A stretch of 64,000 nt of DNA from Chelydra serpentina (GCA_037349315.1 JBAIAC010000033.1:25252001-25316000); one strand, 5' to 3'; shown: positions 1 through 11,624, counted from the first letter of the stretch. Numbers and translations: made by a program. Notes: generated from the letters alone by a model not told the origin.

Positions 1-314
1 AGATGCTGTGCAGCGGTTTGTCCATCACTTCCCCACGCACTCACCTCTCTCTCTGCCTCTCTGTGCCAGTTCCCTGCAGCTCAGCCTCTGGCTCCCAGCA
101 CCAAGCGGGTTCCTTCAGCGCCACAGTCAAATGTCCACCATCTTTAGGGAGCTGTGCGGAGAGCTGGAGGTGTTGGCCGGGGACGCAGGCATTTGCAAAC
201 ATGGAGAGAGGAGCGTTCCAAACGCAGCTGCTAAGATTGTCCCCCTGGCCTGTTGCTCTAGCCACATCTCCCCTCTTTGAATCTCGCCACTGGCCCCCCC
301 ACTATTGACTATTG

Positions 315-625
315 CAGGGGTAGGCAACCTATGGCACACGTGCCAAAGGCGGCACGCGAGCTGATTTTCAGTGGCACTCACACTGGCCGGGTCCTGGCCA
401 CTGGTCCGGGCGGCTCTGCATTTTAATTTAATTTAAAATTAAGCTTCTTAAACATTTTAAAAACCTTATTTACTTTACATACACCAATAGTTTAGTTATA
501 TATTATAGACTTATAGAAAGAGACCTTCTAAAAACGTTAAAATGTATCACTGGCACGTGAAACCTTGAATTAGAGTGAATCAATGAAGACTCGGCACACC
601 ACTTCTGAAAGGTTGCCAACTCCTG
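315..625. mobile_element. Non-autonomous hAT-type element, CAGGGGTAGGCAACC ends
   Basis: The 311-bp element starts CAGGGGTAGGCAACCT and ends with the imperfect inverse of this, AGGTTGCCAACTCCTG. It is flanked by a perfect 8-bp direct repeat, GACTATTG, at 307-314 and 626-633. Eight-base duplications and CAG...CTG termini are typical of hAT transposons. The middle is AT-rich and has no transposase reading frame, so it would have been moved in trans. Boundaries are read directly; the superfamily is inferred from duplication length and termini. Confidence 0.9.
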
Positions 626-644
626 GACTATTGCTTCAGCATCA

Positions 645-900
645 GGCTTCCGGTTCTCACCTTCAAGGCCCTTCATGTGTCTGCCCCTCTGTATTTTTCC
701 TTTCCTCTCCCTCGTTCCTGTGTCCTGTGCTCCGCCAGCGATGCCCGTCTCACTGCCCCGTTCGTGAGCTTCTCACATGAATGTCTTTGCACCTTCTTCC
801 GCCCTGCCCGTTGCATATGGAACGTCTTCCCCGGGCTGATCTGCAGGTCACCAGCCTCTGCCACTTCAGACCTGTCTTTGAGACTCCCCTTGTGACACCT
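645..900 (+). mobile_element. L2-like LINE fragment, ORF2 C-terminal end
   Basis: The frame running through 677-895 has the spacing of the C-terminal tail of L2-type ORF2 proteins: an opening 'F-K-A-L-H' type stretch from CTTCAAGGCCCTTCATG, then an Arg/Ser-rich stretch, then a 'WN-hydrophobic-P' motif at the codons for I-W-N-V-F-P. Identity is low and the frame drifts, so this is an old fossil. It could be a chance resemblance, but the order of the motifs supports L2. Confidence 0.5.
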
Positions 901-1054
901 CCAAGAGATCAGGTCAATCAAGGAGAGGTGATTTGATTAAATACTTCCCAGTGACTGGGATCTACAGGGCTGGGCACCTCGCTGTGTGACCTCGTCAGCG
1001 CCCCCCTTCCCTCCTGGCGTGTGTTACACTCTTTGCTGCGTCTTCTTTCCAGTC

Positions 1055-1165
1055 AGCCCAGAAGATCTTTGGGGCCAGGACTGTGTCTTCCTGTGTGTTT
1101 GCACAGAGCCCAGAGCCGCGCCGCCTCGGTGCTTGCTGTTACTGGGATACACGTCATACCAACCA
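1055..1165 (+). mobile_element. Old L2/MIR-type 3'-end fossil
   Basis: The stretch has the 'GATCTTTGGGGCCAGGACTGTGTCTT...TTTGCACAGAGCCCAG' layout also found, better preserved, at 36340-36455 and 43980-44100. That pattern is the common 3' end of old L2/MIR-type retroposons in amniotes. Copy boundaries are vague. Confidence 0.5.
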
Positions 1166-1169
1166 TAAA

Positions 1170-1984
1170 GAGATGAGGAAGATCTTGTCTAGCAGTTCCT
1201 TGCCCAGGGCCCTTCCAGCAACATCTCCCATTGAGCTGCCCAGTGCCCCCTTTGGGGATGTCACCCCATGATTGAGAGTCCTTGTCATTTGATTCTAGGG
1301 AATCATTAGGCTCCCATGACTGCGAGCACCTCACAATCATGCATGTATCCTCACATCACCCCTGTGATGCAGGGCATTGATATTATCCCCACCTCTAAGG
1401 CAGCGCCTCCATCAGGTAGGGGGTCCCTTTCTCCTGGTCTGCAGCAGCATCAGCACCTCTACCTGCGGATCTGACGGGGAAAGCTTCCTTCGTTCTGAGC
1501 CAGTTGGAGTCTGGGCTCTGCTCCTCTTTGCGCCGATGTTGATCACGCCGGCTGTGTTTATTTTGGAACTGCGGTGTTTTGCAGCTGGCTCAGTGCTGTA
1601 TCTGTGTCATGCTCTCTCCAGCTCAGTGACAGGAGCCCTGGGGAAGAGAGGATTTAAATATATGCAGCTCTGTGGAACGAGTGGTGATGAGCACCTGAAC
1701 TTCTGCCTCGTTCACCTGCATGGCAGAGCTCTCAGACCTCTCCGCCTGCCAAGGCTCAAACAGGGGTGGATCTGAAGCTGGGGTGTGTGAACAGCACAGC
1801 CCCCTCTAAAATGCATGACACAGACACACACCCCTTCCTCCCAACGGAGGGACACGCCATCACAGGGCAGAAGGAGGGTCAGACGATGCAAGGTTGTAGC
1901 TTTGCTGGGGAGTCCCGATTCAGAGAAATGAGAGATGGAAAAGCCCCATTGGGCGCCAGCTATTCCACACCTTGGCTCAGTGCA
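1170..1984. other. No recognised feature
   Basis: No repeat or gene is recognised. A 132-codon open frame (1377-1775, plus) has no motif or signal peptide that I recognise and is treated as chance. Confidence 0.5.
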
Positions 1985-2050
1985 GGACTATGTTTGTACA
2001 GCACCTAGCGCAATGGGGTGCCTGATCCTGATTCGGGCCCTTGGCCATGT
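1985..2050 (+). mobile_element. Old L2/MIR-type 3'-end fossil
   Basis: Contains GTTTGTACAGCACCTAGCGC followed by AATGGGGTGCCTGATCC, the same tail as at 36374 and 44012. Only the 3'-most part remains. Confidence 0.65.
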
Positions 2051-4649
2051 AATAGTCCCACCCTTGTCACTGGGCCTGATTTCTGGGTGCTCAGCCATGC
2101 TGCAAATCAAGCCCCCAAGGAATTCTTCATATAGAGGGCATCTGAGGTGTGCATGGTGCTTAACAGGCAAACGAAATGACAGGGCCAAGGCCAAAGAAGT
2201 TTACATGCTAAATTAGACTTAACATAGCAAGTGACGACAATGGTCCTTATATAAGGATCTTTCCTCCCATGTGCCACCAGCACCACGGTCCTTTCCCTAT
2301 GTAAACTGTCATTCATCCTTTATTTATCGGGTAAGTGCCGCAGTGCTGTCAGGGACCTCGCGGCCTGAAGCTGCAAGTGTTATACCTCCGAGGGACTTGG
2401 CAGCCTGACAAGATGCCGGGCTTGGGTACAAACTGTAAATGTTACCGCAAAACATTGCAGGCTGGTGTCCTGCCAACTTACAAGCAACGCCTGTTAACCC
2501 TTCCAGGCTAGCATTGCTAAAGGGTGCTCCCGGGCTGGGCGAGCCGCTCGGTGCATGTGCACACGCGCGCTTTTCAACAGGCGACGCTCAAGAGTATGAA
2601 ACGTACGGCTGCCCAATGGAAGAAAATAAGTAAGCGGCTCTGAGGTGCATGGCCATATAGGTACTTCACATGCCCCTTTTCACCACAGCTAGGGTGCAAA
2701 CTGAGCTGCTTCATGGAGCTGAAGGATCATCCCGTTCAGGGAATTGCTGTAGGAATGGCTGAAAAGCCTCTCACATGCGCTCTGTACCCAACACATCAGA
2801 TCGCCGAGAAATGGGAACTGGCTGGGGGTGGAGGGAAGGGTTGAGAAAACGGTTTCACTGTTATTTAAATTTCCTCTACATTAAAATGTGAGCGTTAGAG
2901 AAGTTCCCCCACAAAACTCCCCCAGCCAGCTGTGGCACAGGACAGACATCGTAGAGAAGCAGAGCAAATGAAGTCATCGGCAGTGGAAAAACACGCCAAT
3001 ACAGCCCAATATAGAACAATGCAAATCCCACCTCGTACACAGAGCTGAAAGAGAAACATCTTCCCTCTGTCTAATCCATTACCACGCACTTATTCCAATA
3101 ACAAATAACTTAGGAAGTGAGAAACCCAAATTCAATTTCCCTCTCAGTCCAAGTAAATACGAGGAGGCTGCCAAATTTGACTGAATAAAACCCAGTGATC
3201 TCATATGTTTTCCTTGAATGTATGAAGAAAAATAAGAGCAAAGGGGTTTTTACCCCACCAGCAGGGGATACAAGCTCTGAGTAGGGTACCGAGCGGAGTG
3301 AATATTTTAGAGCAGTGATGTCCAACCAGCAGCCCTCACGGCTCTGTATTGCGACCCTAGAGGGTGGCTGGGTTAAGGAGAACATTTGCATTTGATGATG
3401 AATTGAAAACCATGACCCTGAGCCGGGCCCGGAGCTGTTCAAAGGGCAGGGTTTGAATGAGGCATGTCACTATGGGGAAGGGGTTGGAGATGCCGCCTTT
3501 CCAGCTGTCTGCCTCTGCGTCCCTGGCAGCCCCCTGGGCAGCTTGCTTCCAAGCTTCCATGCTTGCTGCAGCCTCCCTGCAGCACCTCAGCTGGCTGCGT
3601 CCCAGGAGAGGGTCGAGTCGACAGCTCTGATTGCCCCACTGCCTGCTTCCCGCCCAGCCTGGGGGAACTCCAGGGAGAGCAGGAGCGGAGCTCGACTTCG
3701 GGCATCACCTAGCAAAGAATGACTTCCCTCCACCCCACAACTACCCAGGCCAGCCTGTCCCATCCCACGCTAGAACAGGTGTCCTAACTTGCAACAGATC
3801 CCTATTGACCCATACGCCAGCTGGAGACAGGCCAAGTGCAATGTGCTCCAGCCACGGGCTACGTCCTGGACACCAGGCTCTGTGGGCAGGGAAGCATTGG
3901 AGCTAGCTGCATGCCCAGTGGGGATCGCCCCATACCAAGGGAATCACCAGCTGGGGAACTGGGGGTGGTTTCTGCTCCTTGGCGCTACCTGAGTGATCGA
4001 AAGGGAGCAGAACAGGCCAAAGAACCTGCTCCAAGGTGGCAATTTTGGTCTTTTGGAAAGAATACACTTTCCTCAGGCTCAAGAGGGTGGCCGCTGGTGT
4101 ATTATTGTTTAGCTATGTTACTAGTTCCGTTACTTAGCATTTGATATTTGTAATGATCTTAACACGCTACAGCTGGGGGAAAGATCCCCAGCAAAACCAT
4201 ATCTCCTCCGAGTTAACCTGAGTTCACGTTTGCCAAACTTCCAGTGAAACTGGAGCCCCGTAAGGCAAACATAGACATCGCCCAGCACAATTGCAGGGAC
4301 TGTCCTCTCCTGCTGTGGCACCAGCAAGCAGGCGGTGGCAAAGGTTCACCTCACTTTTGTGAATACTGAGCCGGGTTTGGTTAGGGATGGGCATGTAAGT
4401 TATGTGGTGGTGATGGGTGGGACTTCCTGATTGGCTGAGTGCACCCCACATGGCCAAAATTGTTAGCAGAAGCCATTTTGGCTTATTGATGTCAGCCGGA
4501 TATAGGAGTGGTTGGGCTGGCCTGCTCTCTCTGCCCTGGTCGTGATTTAAACCTTGTGCTTCGGGGTTTAAGCCAAATTCTGACATTCAGAGATCAGGAT
4601 GAGTCCTAGGTGGGGGGGCAGGTCATCCCACATCAGCCTACGGCTGGGT
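2051..4649. other. Mostly unrecognised; no gene seen
   Basis: No coding exon or complete repeat is recognised. Around 3316-3360 a CAGTGATGTCCAACC start followed by GCGACCCTAGAGGGTGGC resembles a hAT terminus, but no matching far end or target duplication was found. Confidence 0.5.
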
Positions 4650-4757
4650 TCTCACACCTTCCTCTGAAGCTTCTCGTACTGGCCTCTGTCAGATCCAGGC
4701 TATGGGATGAGATGGACCTTGGGTCCAATCCAGTCTAGCCATTTCTGTGTTCCTATG
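4650..4757 (+). mobile_element. CR1-clade LINE 3'-end fragment
   Basis: The order 'TACTGGCCTCTGTCAGATCC...GATGGACCTTGGGTCCAATCC...TTCTGTGTTCCTATGT' matches the 3' end of the LINE at 15.0-17.2 kb ('GGCATTGGCCACTGTG...GACGGACCATTGGTCTGACC'). It is a diverged, strongly 5'-truncated copy. Confidence 0.6.
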
Positions 4758-5043
4758 TATGTTATAAATATGTGTGGTGGCTTAAGTGTTTCTTTCTCTT
4801 TTCTACAAGCCAAAATTGTAGATTTTCTCTTCACAACCCAAGATTGCCCAGAATGTGGTGCTCTTCTGTTAAACAAATAAGTCCTGTTATTTATAACTTT
4901 GCAGCCACATAAAGACCCACGAACTGGCCCCGCTCTCTTTGAAACTCCCCACCCACCCATGACTCCCAGCCATAACAATAGCAGAGACAAGATGGCCGCT
5001 GAGGTAGTTCTGTGTGAAATATGGTGATTTCACAGGCCAAGAG

Positions 5044-5079
5044 GCTCTCTCTCTCTCTCTCTCTCGCTCTCTCTCTCTT
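5044..5079. repeat. (CT)n microsatellite
   Basis: Near-perfect CT dinucleotide array with one CG interruption, followed by a T run. Confidence 0.95.
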
Positions 5080-5234
5080 TTTTCATGGCATTTTGAAGAT
5101 TCAAAAATGACATAAAATGGATTGGTGAGCAAAATGTGTGAAATTTTGCCCAGCTCTCATAAACATAATGAATTAAACTTCACCATCCCTACCTCTACCC
5201 CCACCTCACCTCTTGGAGATACGTGGGTTAGAAG

Positions 5235-5385
5235 TATTTTCCCCCTTGTCTGAGGAAAATGAGGGCCAGAGAAGTAAAGTGACTTGCCTCAGGCCACCCA
5301 TCAATTCTGTGGCAGAGCTGGGATAGGCACGCTGGAGCTCCTGGCTCCTAGTGGCAGCTCTCTGTTAAACCCATTAGATTAAGAT
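5235..5385 (-). mobile_element. MIR-type SINE fossil, reverse
   Basis: Read on the minus strand, the diagnostic order is present: tRNA-like head, then 'cagctctgccac', then 'aagtcac', then a degenerate 'cctcattttcc' part. On the plus strand this shows as GAAAATGAGGGCCAGAGAAG, GTGACTTGCCTCAGG and TCTGTGGCAGAGCTGGGA. Well-known layout of MIR/CORE-SINEs; old and degenerate. Confidence 0.65.
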
Positions 5386-5536
5386 GTTCCCAAATTAAGC
5401 TCATGGGGCATCTCCTGGTCATCTGAAGGTAGCGAGCTAGACACATATGGTGCCGGTTCTTCCCCTAGTTTCCAGCGAAGGGGAAGAGAACAGAGGGGCA
5501 GAAGAGATGAAAGGAGAAGCCATCATAGACACGTGC

Positions 5537-5845
5537 TATGTCTACACTTGGAGCTAGGGGGCTGATTCCTAGCTTGCACAGACATACTCGCATTAGTTCT
5601 CATTGAGCTAGTGCACTAGTGTAGCCATGGGAGGCACAGGCAGCAGCGGCATAGGATACTACTGCCCTGAGTACAAACCCGCCTGGGCCCCGCAGGTACA
5701 TACATGGGGCAGGTAGCCCATGCCACCTCTCACCGCTGCCCGTGCTGCCGCCGCTACACTACAGTCTCTAGCATATTAGCTAGGTGAGAGCTAGTGCGAG
5801 AATGTCTGCCCAAGCTGGGAATCACACCCCTAGCTGCACACATAG
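5537..5845. mobile_element. Foldback DNA transposon (CTATGTCTACAC ends)
   Basis: The left side reads CTATGTCTACACTTGGAGCT...CTGATTCCTAGCTTGCACAGACAT, and the right side is its decayed inverse: ATGTCTGCCCAAGCTGGGAATCAC...CCCCTAGCTGCACACATAG. Between them lie inner inverted blocks (AGCTAGTGCACTAGTGTAGC against GCTACACTAC...GAGAGCTAGTGC). The whole therefore folds back on itself and has no coding capacity. The superfamily is not assigned because the target duplication is not clear. Confidence 0.7.
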
Positions 5846-6839
5846 AGCTAACCACAGTTTGATTGACTTTTATCCTAGAAGAAAAAAACGTTCAGCTAAC
5901 TCAGGTTACCTGAAAATACGACCCCAAAGATACTTCACCACACAAGCGACTGCTGCAGTTGTCCCAGGGTGTTATGGGATCACCAGTGGGAGATTAGTTG
6001 GGCTCCCTGGGATCAGGAGTAGACAGGGAGGAAGGAGTCCATGGGACAGTATCTCTGTTGAGATATGGACCCCCGCCATCTATAGCGTGAGAACTCCCAG
6101 TGCGAGCCCATGCAGCCAAACTCAGCCACAACCAACTTAAGGGAGAGGTGGAGAAAAATGTTTCTCTGCTACATTAGAAAACAGTTTGGTCTCATTAAAA
6201 ATCAGCTTTCACCTGCTACTAATTTTCCTCTTGGTTACGAAGGCCTTGTATGTTTGTTTGTGTGACTGACTGAAGAGGGAAAAGGAGCTGTTCACACAGT
6301 AAATGACGGCACATATTGGAAGGGGACACACTGGTTAATGAGCAGGGAATGGGGACCAAGATGCAACTGCAAGAACAAAATCCTCTCCCAGAACTTGATG
6401 GGAAGCCTGCCAGGAGGCTGAGGGTTTGCCTGCACAGGGGACTTTCTGAACCAATGTAGCTGTGTTGCTAGCCCCTAGCACAGACTTGCTGCTCTGCTGC
6501 AAAAGGTGACCTGTCCCTGTGCAGCTTACCCTGCTCCTGTCTCACTGAAACCAAGGGGTGTTTGCTGGAGTGGGGCCAGGCCCGCAAGGGATGTACATAT
6601 CATGATGGAGTGAGCTGCATTGGTGAAAGTCACTTTTTGCACTGGTTCAGCCCGTCTCTACCTGGGAACTTGCACTGGTGAAGCTACGTCAGTGCAAGAA
6701 TCCCTTGAGTCGCTAACTGAGAGGAAACCAACTTACATGCATAAAGAAGACATATTCAATCACTCTAGGTATGTCAATTGGATGTCTGATGAGGATTCCC
6801 TTTTTATGCCCATCTTGACCCCTCTGTTTCCTCCCTCCC

Positions 6840-7345
6840 ACCTTGTCCTTCCCACCCCTGTGCCCTCTGCCATGCATACTGCCCCCATGCATGCAATGCC
6901 CTCCCCAAGCCTCTTTACTGACCCACCGCCCTCTCCTCAGACCAGCCTTTCCTAAAGACTCCCTCCTCCAGCCTTGCCTACATGGAGTGAATTGTACATT
7001 TCAAAATAAAATCAGCCAGCCCACCTTGATGTGTATGTTCCCATGGGGCAAGGGCAAAGAGCCCCATTGATCTCAGACAGATTCCCATTTACTTTAAGGA
7101 AGATGGGCCTGGACCCATGTGAGCAGCTGTAGCATTCTATCATTGTCACCTTGTCCTGCCTTCTGCTTGTTTATTATCCCCATTCATCGTACCATGTGTG
7201 AATTGAACTTGTAACCTCTGTGGAACAGGGGCTGCATCTTTACATCTCCCTTCAGGGCTCCTACAGCATCCCCCACTGGGACAGCTCCGGTTTCTGTTCA
7301 GTGCTTAGCACGCTGAATGATAAATAAACATTAATAACGATTATC
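6840..7345 (+). mobile_element. Probable L2-like LINE 3' region fossil
   Basis: A C/T-rich stretch with 'TTTCCTAAAGACTCCCTCCTCCAG' leads through a long 3' untranslated-like stretch to 'GTTCAGTGCTTAGCACGCTGAATGATAAATAAAC'. This resembles the end of L2-type ORF2 plus its untranslated tail. Interruptions and divergence make exact limits uncertain. Confidence 0.45.
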
Positions 7346-7751
7346 CTCATTGCCTCTCATTTCATGCTTAAAATGAGCTCTGAAAACAGAGCCCCAAGCA
7401 AGCCCAGCCAGTGCTACAGGATTCCAGTTCCTATAGAAACACATATGACAGCCACATGCATGTACCCAGTTCAGTAAATTCTCAGCCGCCCGCAGTGGTG
7501 TTACAATAAATACACACCCATATCTATTAATACCGAGCGTGGTGGCAAAGCTGGTGTTTCAGCAGCTTCCAGCTGCCCGCGACGGCAAATGTTTTGCACA
7601 TATTTTCCCATTCTAAAGAAGGCCTCTTTGCCTCCTTAGCTGGATGGGACTGACCCCCACTAGCCCAATCCAGGTTACCCCCTTGACAGTCCAAATGTCT
7701 CAGGCTTCATTCCTTCTTCCCCTTCTGTTTTACAGCATATTACTGCCCATG

Positions 7752-7812
7752 ACCTCATTTTATGGCAGTCGCCTTCATTAGCTGACTGCTGTAAATTGCC
7801 ATAAAGTGAGGT
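7752..7812. repeat. Imperfect 18-bp inverted repeat with 25-bp spacer
   Basis: ACCTCATTTTATGGCAGT at 7752-7769 pairs with ATTGCCATAAAGTGAGGT at 7795-7812, 16 of 18 positions complementary. It is not flanked by other features of a known transposon here. It may be the core of a small MITE or part of a conserved non-coding element. Confidence 0.7.
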
Positions 7813-8210
7813 AATAAGCGCAGAGCGGTGCCATTAAAACACTCCATGAAAACAAACTTGGAAGGCTCCAGCTCAAGATGTTTTGAAGTGACTCTTTCAT
7901 CCGGTCTCGGAGCTGCTCTGAGGGCTCCCAGCACGACTGGATTGAGGGCCAACATCAGAGGAAAGGGAGAGGAACAGCGAGCACGGCACTCGTTAGCGAG
8001 CGCATAACGTGGGAACGTTTTAGGTCACACACTCTAGCAGATGGGTGTGGAACTTGGGAAGATTCCTCTTCCATGGGACCTCGACAGCACCAGGAGTCCA
8101 AGGCTGCCAGGATCTAAAGTTCATTGCACCCAGTCCCATACCGGTTATCAGGGAGCTCTGGTCCTGGAAAATCAAGCCCCTGTGGCAACAGGACATGGGG
8201 GATTCTGCAG

Positions 8211-8333
8211 TAGGGTGACCAGATGTTCCGATTTTATAGGGACAGTCCCGATTTTTGGGTTTTTTCTTGTATAGGCTCCTATTACCCCCCACCCCCTGTC
8301 CTGATTTTTCATACTTGCTGTCTGGTCACCCTA
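8211..8333 (+). mobile_element. TAGGGTGACC-family hAT-like MITE, copy 1
   Basis: A 123-bp element with TAGGGTGACC / GGTCACCCTA terminal inverted repeats and a perfect 8-bp target duplication TTCTGCAG (8203-8210, 8334-8341). The interior carries two inverse 'TCCCGAT'-type blocks. Five further members lie in the window (43.7, 50.1, 57.4, 62.4 kb and half of one at 14.3 kb). No coding capacity. Confidence 0.93.
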
Positions 8334-8499
8334 TTCTGCAGAGGCTGAAAGCCAGGATACAATGACAGGGGAATGTTAAAGGGCTCCAGGGTTGGGTTCA
8401 GACAAGTACCTAAAGGCCACGAGCGTCTCAGAATGTCCCAACCTCCAAGCCAGGCAATAAGCTGCCTGGCATTTTCCTCTTCCCACTCAGGTGGGAGGC

Positions 8500-9321
8500 T
8501 AGGGTTGCCAACCCTCCCGGTTTTGCCGGGAGTCTCCCGGAATCAGGCCCTATCTTCCGGAGGCTACTGAAGCCAAACCAGGAGATTTTAGGCCGCTAAA
8601 AGTCTGGTGGCACAGCGGGGCTAAGGCAGGCTCCCTGCCAGCCCTGGCTCCGCGGTGCTCCCAGAAGCGTCCGACATGTCCCTGCAGCCCCTAGGGGGGA
8701 ACAAGGAGTTTTTGCATGCTGCCCGTGCGCCCCCCCCCCCCCAGCACCGACTCCACAGCTCCCATTGCTCGGGAACTGTGGCCAGTGGGAACTGGGGGGG
8801 CACCTGCAGGCAGGGGCAGCACACAGAACCTGTCCCCCCGACCCATGGACCACAGGGACATGCTGGCCACTTCCGGGAGTGGCACGGGGCCAGGGCAGGC
8901 AGGGAGCCTGTCTTAGCCCCACTGCGCCGCTGCCCGGGAGCCGCCCGAGATAAGCGCTTCCTGGCCGGAGCCTGCACCCCGCACCCCCTCCTGCATCCCA
9001 ACCCTCTACCCCAGCCCCTTTCTGCACCCAAACTCCCTCCCAGAGCCTGCACCCCACACCCCATCCTGCACCCCAACCCTCTGCCCCAGGCTCAGCCCAG
9101 AGCCCCCTCCCAGACTCTGAACACCTCAGCCCCAGCCCAGAGTCCAGAGCCCGCACCTCCTCCCGTACCCCAACCCCCTGCCCCAATCTGGTGAAAGTGA
9201 GTGAGGGTGGGGAAGAGCGTGTGATGGAGGGAGTGAGCAGGGTGGGGCCTCAGAGAAGGGGCGGGGTAGGGGGCGGGGCAAGGGTGTTTGGGTTTGTGTG
9301 ATTAGACAGTTGACAACCCTA
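8500..9321. mobile_element. GC-rich non-autonomous element, TAGGGTTGCCAACCCT ends
   Basis: The 822-bp element begins TAGGGTTGCCAACCCTCC and ends GTTGACAACCCTA. The flanking octamers TGGGAGGC (8492-8499) and CTGGAGGC (9322-9329) agree at six of eight places, as expected for an aged hAT-type duplication. The interior includes a C run at 8730-8743 and about four degenerate units of 'gagcCTGCACCCC...CATCCTGCACCCCAACCCTCTGCCCCAG' between 8970 and 9185. Long open frames (up to 196 codons on minus) come from this GC-rich, stop-poor repeat and are not genes. Confidence 0.8.
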
Positions 9322-9329
9322 CTGGAGGC

Positions 9330-10113
9330 GCAGGCCCTCCATCTCAAAAGGCCCTCAACCAGGCCTCAGGTTTGGTGGCCATGATCGATAGCACGTGGAT
9401 GTCCCACTGCCAGATTTACAGGCACAGGCAGGCAGTAAAGTGGCAAAACCAAAGGCTGCCCTGGGGCCCAGCGGGAGGTGTGATCCAGAGGGGAAAGGGC
9501 CTTTCCTGGGATGGTCGGACATTTGAGTCTGGAGCCAGAAAATGCAGAGTCCCAGGGACATGGGGAATAATGGGGACCAGGAGGAAATCACCTCCGGTGT
9601 GTGGATCTCAAAGGAGCTGAGATTTGGGTGAAACTATGTGTCAGTTACCCACACATGTCCCCCCACCTCCCTGGAAAGCCTCATCCTCCAACTGCCCCCA
9701 TTTACCCCCACTGGGCTCCTCTCACAGTGTCCGCATGGCATAGCCACCTGTCCTGTTGGCAGGCAGGCTATTGCAAGCACTAAGACAGAATCATACCACT
9801 GGGTGGGACTCTGGGAATAGGTGAATGCAGTTGTGGGGAGGAGAGTGCACATGTTAAGGAGCAGGCGGTGGCTGTGGTGCATGGCAGTGTGTGCAGTTGT
9901 GTCTGCATGTGTGTTTATTTCTGGGGAGGTGCGTGTCTCCACTATGATGAGTTTAGATATTTATAATCAATGTGTACTTATGAACTGATGGAAGTTGAGG
10001 GGTTCTGGACAGAAGTGTGGAGATCCTGGTGTGTGTGTGTGTAGTGGTTTCGGTGCAAGGGTGTGGGGGGTTGGTGTGTGAGTAGTAATGTGGCGTGTGT
10101 GCAAATATGGAGT
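9330..10113. other. Unique sequence turning GT-rich
   Basis: Nothing is recognised up to about 9880. From 9885 to 10113 the sequence is a cryptic GTGT/GCAT-rich simple region with no clean repeat unit. Confidence 0.5.
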
Positions 10114-10207
10114 TGCACACACAGCACATCCACCTCCGGGTCCAGGCTAGCTATGGAAGAATCACACTTACAAAAAGTGCCCAAAGAAACTCCAGTTTTA
10201 ATTGATT
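10114..10207. repeat. 94-bp duplicated segment, copy A
   Basis: This 94-bp sequence (starting TGCACACACAGCACATCC and ending AGTTTTAATTGATT) recurs at 14182-14275 in the same orientation with a single substitution (T/A at the 28th base). The identity is far above that of the neighbouring old repeats. No target duplication flanks this copy. Its origin is unknown; copy B is fused to half a TAGGGTGACC element. Confidence 0.9.
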
Positions 10208-11616
10208 CCTCTGTCAGCAGCGTGAAGTGGCGGGGTTCCAGTGCAGAGGCGTGGGGTGCATTTGTTAAGAGTTTGCACAGCAGAGGTGTGTATGTGTGCA
10301 TATGGAACTGGGGGTCAGCTGTCTATGCGTGAGTGGTTGTGTGCACAGGAAACAAGCACATTTGTAACCAAGCTGCTGTATTTATCTTTGCCTCATTCTG
10401 CTGGGCATTTCTGGCCCACGACGGACCGGGGAGTGGCGCATGCAAGGAGCTGTCCCGCATTATTATGACAAGTAATTAGGGTGATGTGAGATGCTCCAAA
10501 ATGACTTTATTAGGCTAAGGAGGGTGATAAACCCCATGCACCAGACAGGCTTTTTAAACATCTCCAGACTGGGCGTGAAAACAGCCGCCTTCCCTGCACA
10601 CCTTGGCCAGAGAAGAGACTCTCGGGTCTAGCTGCTGCCAGCACCATTTTAGCAGTGACTCAGCCTGAGCGTTAGAGCAAATGGTAAACAAACAGCAGCT
10701 GGTTCCTGAGCCAACTGGCACCTGCCAGTGAGCCAGGCAGCCCCCCAATCCACTCCTATCCCTTCCTGTGATAGGCTGTGATGCCCCTGGGTGGTGCCAG
10801 GGTGGACGCTGCCAAAGGCAGGGAGCATGCCTGCACTGGGACAAAGATCAGTGGATGGTGAGTGTGGCAAGGGGACAGGAGGCATCAGCTGGTAGAGGGC
10901 AGGACTGGGAGACTCTGCAGGCCTTGCATGGTCACTGGAGTCCCAGGAATAAGAGGATAAATGGGACCATGGTGAAGCCTTCCCCTGGAATGGACAGAAT
11001 GGAGGGGGGTGAGGATGGTACCTATTTAGCATATGGATTTGATGTAGCATCAGCCAGCAAGCAGCTGTCAGATAGGAACATCCTTTGGTCACTTTCTCTG
11101 CAGTAGCTTCAAACCCAAGACTGACGTCAGGTTTCATATCTTAATAGTATGAGCAATATAATCCCCTCCCTACCCAGCAAGGAACCAGGCAGCTGGAGCT
11201 AATGCCGGCTCACTCGGGCATTAAGTAAAAACAGGCAAGGTTTTCACATCACTCTGAAGAGTATTATTTAAACTTCTTGCTGTTTCCAACACCTGCCTCT
11301 CATCACAGCTTTCGATTGGGCCCCATCCTTGCAGGTACAATCCTGCACCTGCAGCTAGTCACAGGTGGAGTTGGGATCACTAAGATATCTAGTTATCAGA
11401 TATGCAAGTGGAAGCTTGAAACTGAAACCTGTTTCCCTCGTGAAACCTTCTGTGACCAAACCCACACTGTTTGGTTACTGTCAAGCTAGGCTGTTCAGTC
11501 TGGCTTGTTAGTGCAGGGCCCCTCATAAGTGCTCAGGAAGCACACTGGCAGACCATGGCTATTGCTTGCTATGGTTGGGTTGCCCTCAGTGCAGACTTGA
11601 GCAGACTGGTTTGTTG
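10208..11616. other. No recognised feature
   Basis: No repeat or exon recognised. Overlapping open frames on both strands at 10649-11137 show no motif. Confidence 0.5.
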
Positions 11617-11624
11617 TTATAGAC

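Noticed and set aside
3316..3450. Possible hAT start CAGTGATGTCCAACC
   Set aside because: No inverse terminus or 8-bp duplication found within a reasonable distance.
6425..6700. Degenerate repeat-like stretch with 'CACTGGTGAAGCTACGTCAGTGCAAG'
   Set aside because: Resembles worn foldback sequence, but arms could not be paired convincingly.
8596..9186. 196-codon minus-strand open frame and overlapping plus-strand frames
   Set aside because: They lie wholly inside the GC-rich 8500-9321 element with a tandem array; compositional openness on several frames at once, no domain.
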